This document shows, piece by piece, positions 45,477-54,493 of a stretch of 64,000 bases of DNA. Each line of letters starts with the position of its first letter. Position 1 is the stretch's first letter. The notes under the pieces were generated by a model. The model saw nothing but the letters and a program-made list of their open reading frames with translations. It had not been told where the DNA came from and did not search any database. Position numbers and translations under genes: made by a program. The stretch comes from Pseudomonas bijieensis (GTDB lineage Bacteria; Pseudomonadota; Gammaproteobacteria; Pseudomonadales; Pseudomonadaceae), in NCBI RefSeq assembly GCF_013347965.1, contig NZ_CP048810.1, forward strand, positions 2,666,001-2,730,000. Direction: 5' to 3'.

Positions 45477-46016
45477 TCAGTCGTCCGCAGTCGGATCCAG
45501 GTCGGGAAACATCACCTCGGTAAACCCGAACTTGCTGAAGTCCGTAATCCGCGAGGGGTACAAGCGCCCGATCAGGTGATCGCACTCATGCTGCACCACG
45601 CGCGCATGAAAACCTGAAGCGGTGCGCACGATCGGCTCGCCCTTCGGATCAAAACCTTCGTAGCGAATGTGCTGGTAGCGATCCACCGCCCCACGCAAGC
45701 CAGGCACCGACAGGCAGCCTTCGAAGCCCTCCTCCATCAGTGGACTCAGCGGGGTAATCAACGGATTGATCAGGATGGTCTGGGGCACTGCCTCGGCGTC
45801 GGGGTAACGCTCGCTGTGCTCGAAGCCGAAGATCACCAGTTGCAGGTCGACGCCGATCTGCGGCGCAGCCAGGCCGACACCGCCGACGCTTTCCATGGTC
45901 TGGAACATATCGTCGATCAATTGCCACAACTCTGGGCTGTCGAACATTTCGACAGGCACCGGCGGGGCGATGCGCAGTAGGCGTTCGTCGCCCATTTTCA
46001 GGATTTCACGGATCAT
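45477..46016 (-). CDS. def: Peptide deformylase
   Basis: This enzyme removes the formyl group from nascent protein N-termini. The 179 residues include all three family motifs: [10 protein letters not shown] (46-55), EGCLSVPG (Cys101, metal ligand) and HECDH (His143, His147). It is probably a second deformylase: the canonical Pseudomonas def lies next to fmt, whereas this one is coupled to a BrkB-type gene. The start overlaps the BrkB stop by 4 nt. Confidence 0.94.
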   Translation of the reverse strand: MIREILKMGDERLLRIAPPVPVEMFDSPELWQLIDDMFQTMESVGGVGLAAPQIGVDLQLVIFGFEHSERYPDAEAVPQTILINPLITPLSPLMEEGFEGCLSVPGLRGAVDRYQHIRYEGFDPKGEPIVRTASGFHARVVQHECDHLIGRLYPSRITDFSKFGFTEVMFPDLDPTADD

Positions 46017-46963
46017 GGTCGGGCTTCGTCAGGATGGGTGAGAGGAATGGAATGGTCGCGGCCCAGGCCCGACACATGCTGTTTTTCGTGCTCGCCCGCG
46101 CTCTTTTCGCCCGGGTTCTTGCCCTCGCTAGACATGTGTTCGATCACCGCATTCATCTCCGCGCCAAGCAACAGCACCGCCGCAGAAATATAGAAATACA
46201 GCAACAACACGATGATCGCGCCGATGCTGCCGTACATGGCGTTGTAGTTGGCAAAGGTCTTGACGTAAAACGCGAAGCCCAGGGAAGCGATGATCCACAC
46301 CACCACCGCCAGCACCGACCCCGGCGTGATGAAGCGAAACTCCTGCTTGACGTCGGGCATCACGTAATAGATCAGGGCCACGGCCACCATCAGCAAGATC
46401 ACGATCACCGGCCAGCGCACGATGGTCCAGAGCGTGACGATGAACTCCTCCAGGCCGACCTGGGCCGCGATCCAGCCCATCACTTGCGGCCCGAGCACCA
46501 TCAGCGCCGCAGCCGCCAGCAGCATGCCGGCGATGCCGACCGTGTAGAAGATCGATAGCGGAAAGCGTTTCCAGGCCGGGCGGCCTTCCACCACATCGTA
46601 GGCGGCGTTCATCGCGCTCATCATCAGCCGCACGCCCGCCGAGGCGGTCCACAGGGCAATGACGATACCCACCGACAACAACCCGCCCTTGGATTGCTGG
46701 AGCTGGTCGATCACCGGGTTGACCTGCTCCAGGGCCTGGGGTGGCAGCACCAGCTCCGATTGCAGGCGCAGCCAGGAGAAGAAGTCCGGCAGGTGCAGGA
46801 AGCCGATCAACGCGATCAAAAAGAGAATGAACGGAAACAGCGAGAACAGCATCTGGTACGCCAATGCCGAGGCGTAGGTCGACATCTCGTCGTCGAGAAA
46901 CTCGGTCACGGTACGCATCATCACACGATGCAAGGGCAAGCCTTTCAAGGCCGGGAACATCAT
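46013..46963 (-). CDS. YihY/BrkB-family inner-membrane protein
   Basis: A 316-residue integral membrane protein with about six helices, of the YihY/UPF0761 (virulence factor BrkB) family. The family start [20 protein letters not shown] and the [21 protein letters not shown] and [20 protein letters not shown] segments are clear. A hydrophilic His/Glu-rich tail ends the protein. The ATG at 46963 has AAGGAG 6 nt upstream. Function is not established; it was once thought a ribonuclease (RNase BN) and later not. The def gene overlaps by 4 nt downstream. Confidence 0.87.
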   Translation of the reverse strand: MMFPALKGLPLHRVMMRTVTEFLDDEMSTYASALAYQMLFSLFPFILFLIALIGFLHLPDFFSWLRLQSELVLPPQALEQVNPVIDQLQQSKGGLLSVGIVIALWTASAGVRLMMSAMNAAYDVVEGRPAWKRFPLSIFYTVGIAGMLLAAAALMVLGPQVMGWIAAQVGLEEFIVTLWTIVRWPVIVILLMVAVALIYYVMPDVKQEFRFITPGSVLAVVVWIIASLGFAFYVKTFANYNAMYGSIGAIIVLLLYFYISAAVLLLGAEMNAVIEHMSSEGKNPGEKSAGEHEKQHVSGLGRDHSIPLTHPDEARP

Positions 46964-47088
46964 GTGCGTCTCCTTTCGCCGCAAAAAAGGAAGGTCGCCT
47001 GGCGACTCACGGGTTTGCTATCCAAGACAAAAGTAACCTGTTTGGCGACTTTGGAACAATTTCCCCGGTGCAAGTTCGAGCCGACATG

Positions 47089-47115
47089 AAAACGGCCACC
47101 CGCAGATGGCCGTTT
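47089..47115 (-). terminator. Probable terminator after csbD
   Basis: AAACGGCCA and TGGCCGTTT form a 9-bp stem with a 9-nt loop; four T follow on the minus strand. It sits 24 nt after the csbD stop. Confidence 0.65.
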
Positions 47116-47138
47116 CAATCGATTTTTCAACAGGCCGG

Positions 47139-47330
47139 TTATGCCTCGTCAACGCCTTTCTTGACTGCATCCTTGGCCTTGCCCACGGTTTGCTGGGCTT
47201 CACCTTTTTTCTCCTGGACCACGCCCTCGGCGCGCATGCGGTCATTGTCGGTGGCCTTGCCGACGCCTTGCTTGATGTTGCCGACGGCTTCGTTGGCAAC
47301 GCCCTTCACTTTATCGCTCGTGCTACCCAT
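47139..47330 (-). CDS. CsbD-family stress protein
   Basis: A 63-residue, hydrophilic, probably disordered or loosely helical protein of the CsbD family. It begins [20 protein letters not shown] and contains the family repeat pattern [24 protein letters not shown] and [11 protein letters not shown]. CsbD proteins are strongly induced by general stress; the molecular role is unknown. The ATG at 47330 follows AGGAGA. Confidence 0.92.
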   Translation of the reverse strand: MGSTSDKVKGVANEAVGNIKQGVGKATDNDRMRAEGVVQEKKGEAQQTVGKAKDAVKKGVDEA

Positions 47331-47525
47331 GATGTTTCTCCTGTGAACAACTGTACGAAAAGTCATTACATAAGGGTTGACCGAGGCCGTTTGCGGGGAG
47401 TTTCATTTTTTCAGCAGCGCATTTCATCGTCAGATGCAGGTTGCGCTTTATGTTTGCCGATCCACCCCCGAGAATGCCCCACGTATTCAGGCTGCGCCCT
47501 GAAGCTCCAATCTCGTAGGAACGTT

Positions 47526-47903
47526 ATGAAACTCGATAAAAAGCAGGCCATCGCCCGCAGAAACCAGGAACTGGGCGGCGCCGTACTGGGCGTCAATAAC
47601 TGCCACTTCAGCGAATTGAACCGCAATCGCAACATCTTCTGGTTCGATATCCCGGTGGCGCGCCTGGCCATCGGTCAATACGAATGGATTCATCTGTTGC
47701 TACACACGCCAGCCACCGATGAGCTGCTGCACCTGAAGGTGCCGACCGTGTTCCTGCGCGAGAAGATGGAAGGCCTGGAAGTGCGCAACCAGGGCAAGCG
47801 CAAGGCAGCCCTGAGCCTGGAACTGAGTGCCGACAAGGATTCCTACCTGCAAGACATGCGGCCCGGTGGTACCAACCTGGATTTTGCGCAGTTTCGGTTG
47901 TAG
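47526..47903 (+). CDS. Conserved hypothetical protein
   Basis: A 125-residue soluble protein starting MKLDKKQAIARRNQELGGAV, with an alpha+beta pattern and no recognised domain. Notable stretches are LNRNRNIFWFDIPVARLAIG, IHLLLHTPATDELLHLKVPT and the C-terminal LQDMRPGGTNLDFAQFRL. The ATG at 47526 follows TAGGAAC. A terminator lies 55 nt downstream, so it is a single-gene transcript. I do not recognise a function. Confidence 0.75.
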   Translation: MKLDKKQAIARRNQELGGAVLGVNNCHFSELNRNRNIFWFDIPVARLAIGQYEWIHLLLHTPATDELLHLKVPTVFLREKMEGLEVRNQGKRKAALSLELSADKDSYLQDMRPGGTNLDFAQFRL

Positions 47904-47957
47904 CGGGTAGCGGCGCAGGGGCTTAATCCCCTCCTCACAGGTTTTGTGCTTTGCAAG

Positions 47958-47993
47958 AAAAATCCGATACCTGACCAGGTGTCGGATTTTTTT
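47958..47993 (+). terminator. Rho-independent terminator
   Basis: AATCCGATACCT and AGGTGTCGGATT pair over 12 bp with one wobble, followed by seven T. It isolates the following MACPF cassette from read-through. Confidence 0.9.
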
Positions 47994-48108
47994 ATGCGTC
48001 TCGCTTGGGCACTGGAACTGCCCAACACCCTCGAACAGGCCCTTGAACAACCCTGCACCAGCAACGCGGTTCCCGCGCTGCGGCTCGTTCATTTCTCATC
48101 GTTGCGTC

Positions 48109-48141
48109 TGATACCAAACTGATACCGAGCTGATACCGCCG
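48109..48141 (+). promoter_or_regulatory. Three 11-bp direct repeats upstream of the MACPF gene
   Basis: CTGATACC occurs at 48109, 48120 and 48131, exactly one helical turn apart (CTGATACCAAA, CTGATACCGAG, CTGATACCGCC). The last copy ends about 100 nt before the MACPF start. Such phasing is typical of binding sites for OmpR/PhoB-type response regulators; the sequence is not a Pho box. Confidence 0.6.
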
Positions 48142-48241
48142 TGGCCTGTCGCCATGAGCGTCGTCGCCTCATATTGGCTCCACCCGATAAGGCCAAGACA
48201 AGGCATACATCTATCAATCCATTATTGGGCAGGAGCAAACC

Positions 48242-50140
48242 ATGAATAACAAAATGGATATACCAGGCGTCCTCCAAGCCGCGGATTACAACAAGCTCAA
48301 CGGCGATCTCGGCTATGGTCGAAACCGCCTCAGCGCAGCCCGGGCACCGGATGAACGCGTATTTGACCCGACCTCCGGCGCCGGCATCAAACGGCACACG
48401 GATACCCGACGCGAAGATTACTCATCGTTCTTCCAATCGATTCTGGACTATCGCCACACAACAAAGGCCGAATTCAATTCGAGTGCCAGCTACGGTGAAT
48501 TTTCCGCCGAATTTCACCTCAACTTTGAAAAGAAATATACCTCTCACCAAGACAACACGGCCGCCGTGCGGACCCTGCGCCTCATCTTCGGCGGCGCGAA
48601 ACTCGATGCGGTCTCGGACGCGGCGCTCTCGCCCAGGTTCAGCGAAGAAGTCGCCCGCCTGCCGACGGCGTTCACCCCCCAGGACGCGCATGAGTTCTAT
48701 CGGTTCTTCGACCTGTTCGGGACCGACGTGGTGACCTCGATCACCCTGGGCGGCAATCTGTACTTCCAGGCCCTGGTGCAGAAATCCAAAGTGACGGAAC
48801 TCGAAAAGATCAAGGTCGAACTGGAGGCCGAGTACGGCATCTTCTTCACGGCCGACGGTTCGATCGACGATACGGTCGAGCGCAAGCAATACATGGAGAG
48901 CCGCGACGCCTCGGTCACCACTGAGGGCGGCGACAACGACATCTTCTCCGACGTCATCTTCACCAAGCCGAAAAAGTATGACGGCAAGACGAACCAATGG
49001 ATCGCTTCGGTGGGGAAAAAACCGGTAGTCGTCGGGCGAGAATTCAAGCCTGTCTACGCCTTCATTGCCGACAAGCAGCGGCGCATCGCGGCACAGACGG
49101 CCTTGGAACACTATAGGGGCCGCTCGCTGAGCGTCCATTCGACCTGGCGCTACAGCAGCCTCGACGTCGGCAACGTGACACGGCAAGCGCTTGCGAGCGG
49201 AGCCGTCGGCACGCCCGGGATCAAGGTGCGGGTGGTTGATCGCAAGACATTGCAGGGCCGGGAAGAGCATTTCGCAGCCCCCGCCATCGGTAGCGCCGTG
49301 TCCGACATCAACCAGTTCTGGAATACGTTCAAGTCCGGTGTCGAGTCCATGGGACTTGAGCACGCCATCGTACTGCTGGCGACGCAATTCTGGCCGCGGG
49401 AAAGCCGCTATAGCCCGCCGGATCACATCATCGCGTTCCTGAAGAATAAATGCGGCGGCTCGGAGGCGACACTGCATCGCTGGCGCGACGATTCCCTTCG
49501 CTGCGTGCCATGCCCCTATGCCGGAGCCAGCTATGGGCTGATCGGCTACGGCAACGGCACATCCCATGACAAAGGTGGGGATGTCTACGTGATCGGCTTC
49601 GGCGATCCGGAACGAACACTGCGCACGGAGCTAGAGATTGACGCCGACCTCTATACCACTGAAGACGGTACGGCGAAGTTCACTTGCAACGACATCTTCA
49701 AGGGGCAAGCCATCCCCTTCGTGAAGTTCCGCAGCCACCATTGGAACACCTGGCAGATCGCCGTCGACCCCCATGTCCCGGAGCGCATCACATTGGAAGA
49801 CGATAGCGCGGGCGATGGCGCCAAGGCGCTGTGGTACGCGCAGCCGGCGGGGCCAAAATACGGCATGCACCCCTTCTATCTGATCAACGCCCAGACCTGC
49901 GGGGTTCTGCAATGGGACAGTGGCGGCGCGGCCCAGGAGAAGGAAGCCGTGTTGCGCCCCTTCGTGCCCAATCTCGATATCAACCTGTGGGACCTGCGCT
50001 ACCCCTACATTTTGTGCCTGTCTTACCAGCCGAATTGGGACCTGCGCGCCTTTGGAGATCGGCGCGTGAAGGTGGCGTCGTACCGTGGCCAGGACACGGA
50101 AATGCGCTGGTCGCCAAGTAACGTCAGTCGTGTGCTCTGA
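48242..50140 (+). CDS. MACPF-domain pore-forming protein
   Basis: A 632-residue protein with a membrane attack complex/perforin domain in its N-terminal half. The signature FFDLFGTDVVTSITLGG is at 155-171 (compare Y-G-T-H-x4-x-x-G-G). A downstream GG at 229-230 and the typical C-terminal MACPF helix-strand NQWIASVGKKPVVVGREFKP with AQTALEHY (251-291) follow. Segments 70-115 and 180-235 would form the membrane hairpins. The C-terminal 330 residues are Trp- and Gly-rich and may be a receptor-binding part; no lectin family was recognised. There is no Sec signal peptide. An AGGAG site lies 6 nt before the ATG. Bacterial relatives include insecticidal MACPF toxins of Photorhabdus and Chromobacterium; a toxin role is inferred. 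Confidence 0.85.
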   Translation: MNNKMDIPGVLQAADYNKLNGDLGYGRNRLSAARAPDERVFDPTSGAGIKRHTDTRREDYSSFFQSILDYRHTTKAEFNSSASYGEFSAEFHLNFEKKYTSHQDNTAAVRTLRLIFGGAKLDAVSDAALSPRFSEEVARLPTAFTPQDAHEFYRFFDLFGTDVVTSITLGGNLYFQALVQKSKVTELEKIKVELEAEYGIFFTADGSIDDTVERKQYMESRDASVTTEGGDNDIFSDVIFTKPKKYDGKTNQWIASVGKKPVVVGREFKPVYAFIADKQRRIAAQTALEHYRGRSLSVHSTWRYSSLDVGNVTRQALASGAVGTPGIKVRVVDRKTLQGREEHFAAPAIGSAVSDINQFWNTFKSGVESMGLEHAIVLLATQFWPRESRYSPPDHIIAFLKNKCGGSEATLHRWRDDSLRCVPCPYAGASYGLIGYGNGTSHDKGGDVYVIGFGDPERTLRTELEIDADLYTTEDGTAKFTCNDIFKGQAIPFVKFRSHHWNTWQIAVDPHVPERITLEDDSAGDGAKALWYAQPAGPKYGMHPFYLINAQTCGVLQWDSGGAAQEKEAVLRPFVPNLDINLWDLRYPYILCLSYQPNWDLRAFGDRRVKVASYRGQDTEMRWSPSNVSRVL

Positions 50141-50176
50141 CCCCTATTTGAAACTCTATCTGAAAGGAGTATTGAA

Positions 50177-50377
50177 ATGCCTAAGGGATACCAGTCGTTT
50201 CTGCAGAAATCGACCCGCACTACCTACTGCAGCAAAGAGAAATATGCCAATCACGACCTCTCTGCAGTATGGGTCGCCGCTGCATTGAAGCACTTTAAAA
50301 TCGAGGCCTCGGACACCAAGGACTATAAATTCCCTCTCGACAGCCAGCCGGCCCGAGCCAAGATCTGGCCAGCCTGA
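50177..50377 (+). CDS. 66-residue partner protein of the MACPF gene, unknown
   Basis: A small protein beginning MPKGYQSFLQKSTRTTYCSK and ending AKIWPA. It starts 36 nt after the MACPF stop with a strong AAAGGAG ribosome site 7 nt upstream, so it is almost certainly cotranscribed. It has one Cys, several Tyr and Trp, is basic, and has no signal peptide or membrane segment. No family was recognised. Possible roles are chaperone, self-protection or a second toxin component; none can be chosen from the sequence. Confidence 0.7.
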   Translation: MPKGYQSFLQKSTRTTYCSKEKYANHDLSAVWVAAALKHFKIEASDTKDYKFPLDSQPARAKIWPA

Positions 50378-50445
50378 ACGCAAGTGTTCCAGGTGCCGTG
50401 AAGGAAGGAGCTGACCCGCCACTTCGTTCACCGGCGGGAATGTAA

Positions 50446-50516
50446 AAAGCCCGGTTATTAGCGGCAATGCCAGTCAGTCAAGTTGACTGGCATTGCCGCC
50501 AAGAACCGGGCTTTTC
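50446..50516. terminator. Long composite hairpin between the MACPF cassette and fadD1
   Basis: Outer arms AAAAGCCCGGTT/AACCGGGCTTTT (12 bp) enclose inner arms of 16 bp (GCGGCAATGCCAGTCA and its complement) with a 7-nt loop and a 4-nt internal bulge on each side. It would terminate transcription from both directions. Confidence 0.8.
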
Positions 50517-50529
50517 ATTGGCAACGGTC

Positions 50530-52221
50530 TTACTTCTTCAGCCCCAGCTTCCTGAGCTCTTCGTCACGCAATTCGCGCCGCAGGATCTTGCCCACGTTGG
50601 TGGTCGGCAACGCGTCGCGGAACTCCACGGCCTTGGGCACCTTGTAGCCGGTGACGTTGGCGCGCATGTGTTCCATCACCTGCTCCTTGGTCAACGTGAC
50701 ACCCGGCCGTGCGACGATGAAGATCTTGATCGCCTCGCCGGACTTCTCGTCCGGGATGCCGATGGCCGCGCATTGCAGCACGCCCGGCAGGGTTGCCAAC
50801 ACATCTTCCAGCTCATTGGGGTACACGTTGAAGCCGGAGATCAGGATCATGTCTTTCTTGCGATCGACGATGCGCATGTAGCCGTCTGGCTGGATCACCG
50901 CGATATCGCCGGTCTTGAGCCAGCCTTCGCTGTCGAGGATCTCGTCGGTGGCTTCCTGGCGCTGCCAGTAGCCCTTCATGACCTGCGGACCTTTCACACA
51001 CAATTCGCCGATTTCGCCCAATGGCTGTTCGACGCCCGCGTCATTGATCACCTTGCACAGCGTCGACGGCACCGGAATGCCGATGGTGCCGACCTGGATG
51101 TTCTGGATCGGGTTGACGGTAGCCACCGGGCTGGTTTCGGTCATGCCATAGCCTTCGCAGATCGGGCAGCCGGTCACCGCTTTCCAACGTTCAGCCGCTG
51201 CCAGTTGCAGGGCCATGCCGCCGGACAGGGTGACTTTCAGTGCCGAGAAGTCCAGCTTGCGGAAGGCTTCGTTGTTGCACAGGGCGACGAACAGCGTATT
51301 GAGGCCGACGAAACCGCTGAACTTCCACTTCGACAACTCCTTGACCATCGCCGAAAGGTCGCGCGGGTTGCTGATCAGGATGTTGTGGTTGCCGATCAGC
51401 ATCATCGCCATGCAATGAAAGGTGAAGGCATAGATGTGGTACAGCGGCAGCGGCGTGATCAGCACTTCGCAACCTTCATTGAGGTTGGAGCCCATCAGCG
51501 CCTTGCACTGCAACATGTTCGCCACCAGGTTGCGGTGGCTGAGCATCGCGCCCTTGGCCACGCCGGTGGTGCCGCCGGTGTATTGCAGCACAGCCACATC
51601 GTCGCTGGTGGGGTTGGCTTCGTTCACGGGTTGGCCATGACCTTTGCTCAGCACGTCGTTGAACTTGACGGCCTTGGGCAAGTGGTAGGCCGGGACCATC
51701 TTCTTGACGTACTTGATCACGCTGTTGATCAACAGGCGCTTGAGCGGCGGCAGCAGGTCGGCGACTTCGGTGACGATGACGTGCTTGACGCCCGTCTTGG
51801 GCACCACAGTCTCGGCCAGGTGCGCCATGTTCGCCAGGCACACCAGCGCCTTGGCCCCGGAGTCGTTGAACTGGTGTTCCATTTCCCGCGCGGTGTACAG
51901 CGGGTTGGTATTGACCACGATCAGCCCGGCGCGAATAGCACCGAACACGGCCACCGGATACTGGAGAACGTTGGGCAGTTGCACAGCGATTCGATCGCCC
52001 GGCTGTAAATCGGTATGCTGTTGCAGGTATGCGGCAAAGGCCCCGGACAACTCGTAGAGTTCACCGTAGGTGATCGTCTTGCCGAGGTTGCTGAATGCCG
52101 GCTTGTCGGCAAAGCGTTGGCAGGACTGCTTCAACACCGCCTGAATATTCGGATACTCATCTGGATTGATGTCGGCAGCAATCCCAGCTGGGTACTTATC
52201 CTTCCAAAAGTCTTCGATCAT
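50530..52221 (-). CDS. fadD1: Long-chain fatty acid-CoA ligase
   Basis: FadD1 activates long-chain fatty acids with CoA and ATP for beta-oxidation. The 563 residues begin MIEDFWKDKYPAGIAADINP. The P-loop-like motif YTGGTTGVAKGAM is at 214-226, the linker GYGMTETSP and the FACS signature GWLKTGDIAVIQPDGYMRIVDRKKDMI follow, and the C-terminal catalytic Lys is in TNVGKILRRELRDEEL. The ATG at 52221 follows GAGGAG. In P. aeruginosa fadD1 and fadD2 are also adjacent, followed by the same hydrolase and phaJ genes (PA3299-PA3302). A 367-nt gap with a REP pair separates it from fadD2. Confidence 0.94.
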   Translation of the reverse strand: MIEDFWKDKYPAGIAADINPDEYPNIQAVLKQSCQRFADKPAFSNLGKTITYGELYELSGAFAAYLQQHTDLQPGDRIAVQLPNVLQYPVAVFGAIRAGLIVVNTNPLYTAREMEHQFNDSGAKALVCLANMAHLAETVVPKTGVKHVIVTEVADLLPPLKRLLINSVIKYVKKMVPAYHLPKAVKFNDVLSKGHGQPVNEANPTSDDVAVLQYTGGTTGVAKGAMLSHRNLVANMLQCKALMGSNLNEGCEVLITPLPLYHIYAFTFHCMAMMLIGNHNILISNPRDLSAMVKELSKWKFSGFVGLNTLFVALCNNEAFRKLDFSALKVTLSGGMALQLAAAERWKAVTGCPICEGYGMTETSPVATVNPIQNIQVGTIGIPVPSTLCKVINDAGVEQPLGEIGELCVKGPQVMKGYWQRQEATDEILDSEGWLKTGDIAVIQPDGYMRIVDRKKDMILISGFNVYPNELEDVLATLPGVLQCAAIGIPDEKSGEAIKIFIVARPGVTLTKEQVMEHMRANVTGYKVPKAVEFRDALPTTNVGKILRRELRDEELRKLGLKK

Positions 52222-52473
52222 GGAAGCCCACTCCTCAGCAACGCGAATTCTCACCGCATTTGATGCGATTATTATTGGTGTGTTTATTGGTGAATCTGGC
52301 TTGAATCAAGGCCGAGAAGTCACAAAAGCGCGCCGAGAGTAGCAGCTTTGCCAAGGGTCGCCTAGAGCCAAAAGTGGGCCTAACGGTCATAAACATGACT
52401 CAAGAATGTGCAATGGTCACTTTTAGAGTAAAAATTCCAAAACTCACTAAATCGCTCCGAATACACAAACAGC

Positions 52474-52563
52474 TGTGGGAGCGAGCCTGCTCGCGATTGC
52501 GGTGTACCAGTCAACATCTCTGTCACTGATATACCGCAATCGCGAGCAGGCTCGCTCCCACAG
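52474..52563. repeat. REP pair (BIME-like) between the fadD genes
   Basis: TGTGGGAGCGAGCCTGCTCGCGAT and its inverted copy. The remaining 250 nt of the gap (52222-52473) should hold the fadD1 promoter; no clear -10/-35 pair or regulator box was found there. Confidence 0.88.
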
Positions 52564-52588
52564 GGTCTTCTACGGGACCTCTCTGGCG

Positions 52589-54278
52589 TCAGGCGATATC
52601 CCGCAACTCCCGCCGCAGAATCTTGCCCACCGGCGTCATCGGCAGCGACTCTCGCAACACGATGTGCTTGGGAATCTTGTAGCCGGTGAAATTCTCCTTG
52701 CAGTAGGCCTTGAGCTCTTCAAGGCTGACCCCGCTTTCGCGCGCCACCACGAACAGTTTTACCGCCTCCCCCCGAGCGCTCGTCCGGCACACCGATCACC
52801 GCACAGTTGGCCACCTTGGGGTGGGCCATCACCACGTCTTCGATCTCGTTGGGGTACACATTGAAACCCGAGACGATGATCATGTCCTTCTTGCGGTCGA
52901 CGATGCGCACGAAACCGTCCGGGTCGATCACCGCGATATCGCCTGACTTGAACCAGCCCTCACTGTCCAGCACTTCGGCCGTGGCCTCGGGCTTGTTCCA
53001 GTAGCCTTTCATGATCTGCGGGCCCTTGATACACAGCTCGCCGCGCTCGCCCAGGGGCTGTTCGACACCTGCGTCGTCGATCACTTTCATCAGCGTGCCT
53101 GGCACCGGCATTCCCACGGTACCTAGCCGAGACTTGCCGCCATAGGGATTGGCACAGGCTACCGGCGAGGTTTCGGTCAGGCCATAACCTTCGGTAATGC
53201 CGCAGCCGGTGATCTGCTCCCAGCGCTCGGCGGTGGCCTTGATCAGCGCAGTGCCGCCAGAGTTGGTGACCTTGAGGTGGGAAAAATCCAGGGTTTTGAA
53301 ATCCGGATGATCCATCAGCGCCACGAACAGCGTGTTGAGCCCCAGCAGCAACGAGAAACGCCAGTTCTTCAGTTCCTTGATGAAGCCGCCGATGTCCCGT
53401 GGATTGGTGATCAGCACGTTGTGGTTGCCGGTCACCATCATGCACATGCAGTTCGCCGTGAACGCATAGATATGATAAAGCGGCAGCGGCGCGATCATGA
53501 CTTCCTGGCCTTCGCGCAGCAGTGGATGACCGTCATCGCCGAGCTGCCCCAGGCAAGCCCGCGCCTGTTGCATGTTGGCCACCAGGTTGCCGTGGGTCAG
53601 CATCGCGCCCTTGGCCAACCCGGTGGTGCCGCCGGTGTATTGCAGCACTGCAATATCATCAAGACCGACTTTCAGTGGCTTGATGCCCTGGCCGCGTCCC
53701 AGGCGCAAGGCGCTCTTGAAGGAAATGGCCTGAGGCAGCGAATAGGCCGGGACCATTTTCTTGACCTTGCTCACCATCGTGTTGACCAACCAGCCCTTGG
53801 CGCCGGGCATCAGGTCGCCCATCTTCGCTTCGATCAGGTACTGCAGGTCCGTATCGGGCAGCACCTCCTGGACCTTCTGCCCGAACATGTTCAGGTACAC
53901 CAGCGCGCGAGCACCGGAGTCCTTGAACTGATGACGCATTTCCCGCGCGGTGTACAGCGGGTTGGTATTGACCACGATCAGCCCGGCGCGCAAGGCACCG
54001 AACACGGCGATCGGGTATTGCAGGATGTTGGGCATCTGTACCGCGATACGATCGCCCGGTGCCAGGTCGGTATGGGCTTGCAGGTAACCGGCGAAGGCCG
54101 CGCTGTAGCGTTCGAGCTCGGCATACGTGAGGGTTACCCCCATGTTGCTGAACGCCGGACGGTCGGCGAATTTCTTGCAGGAACGCTCGAACACCTCGAC
54201 CACCGACTTGTAGCCCCCAAGGTCAACATCCAGGGGCACGCCGGCCGGGCGTTTGTCATTCCAGAAATCAGGCTGCAT
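52589..54278 (-). pseudogene. fadD2: Long-chain fatty acid-CoA ligase FadD2, frameshifted near the C-terminus
   Basis: A second FadD, 562 residues if intact, starting MQPDFWNDKRPAGVPLDVDL at the ATG at 54278 (AGGA upstream). AMP-binding YTGGTTGLAKGAM, GYGLTETSP and GWFKSGDIAVIDPDGFVRIVDRKKDMI are all present. The frame breaks near residue 501 at a run of six G on the minus strand (52768-52773). With five G the expected SGEAVKLFVVAR and the catalytic-Lys end TPVGKILRRELRDIA are restored, stopping at 52589. As read, the main frame continues into a wrong sequence to 52719 and loses the C-terminal Lys domain. Sequencing error is as likely as real inactivation. Confidence 0.85.
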
Positions 54279-54493
54279 TGTTTTTGTCCTCTTTACCTGA
54301 GCGTATCCGGGCCGCTTCTGTGTCGCTTGCAGAGGCGGAGCTCTTGGGACACTAGCAGCTATGGCCAATCAGGCAAATATGGCGACCTGCGTCATAGATT
54401 GTGTGAATCTTCCTGCCTCGGTTCAGACGAGACGCAACGGATGCGCTATACAATGCTGCGACGCTGCGTCTGACCTTGTGCAAAGGAATCGCC

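Noticed and set aside
48109..48141. Direct repeats considered as a Pho box
   Set aside because: The 11-bp period fits, but CTGATACC differs from CTGTCAT at most informative positions.
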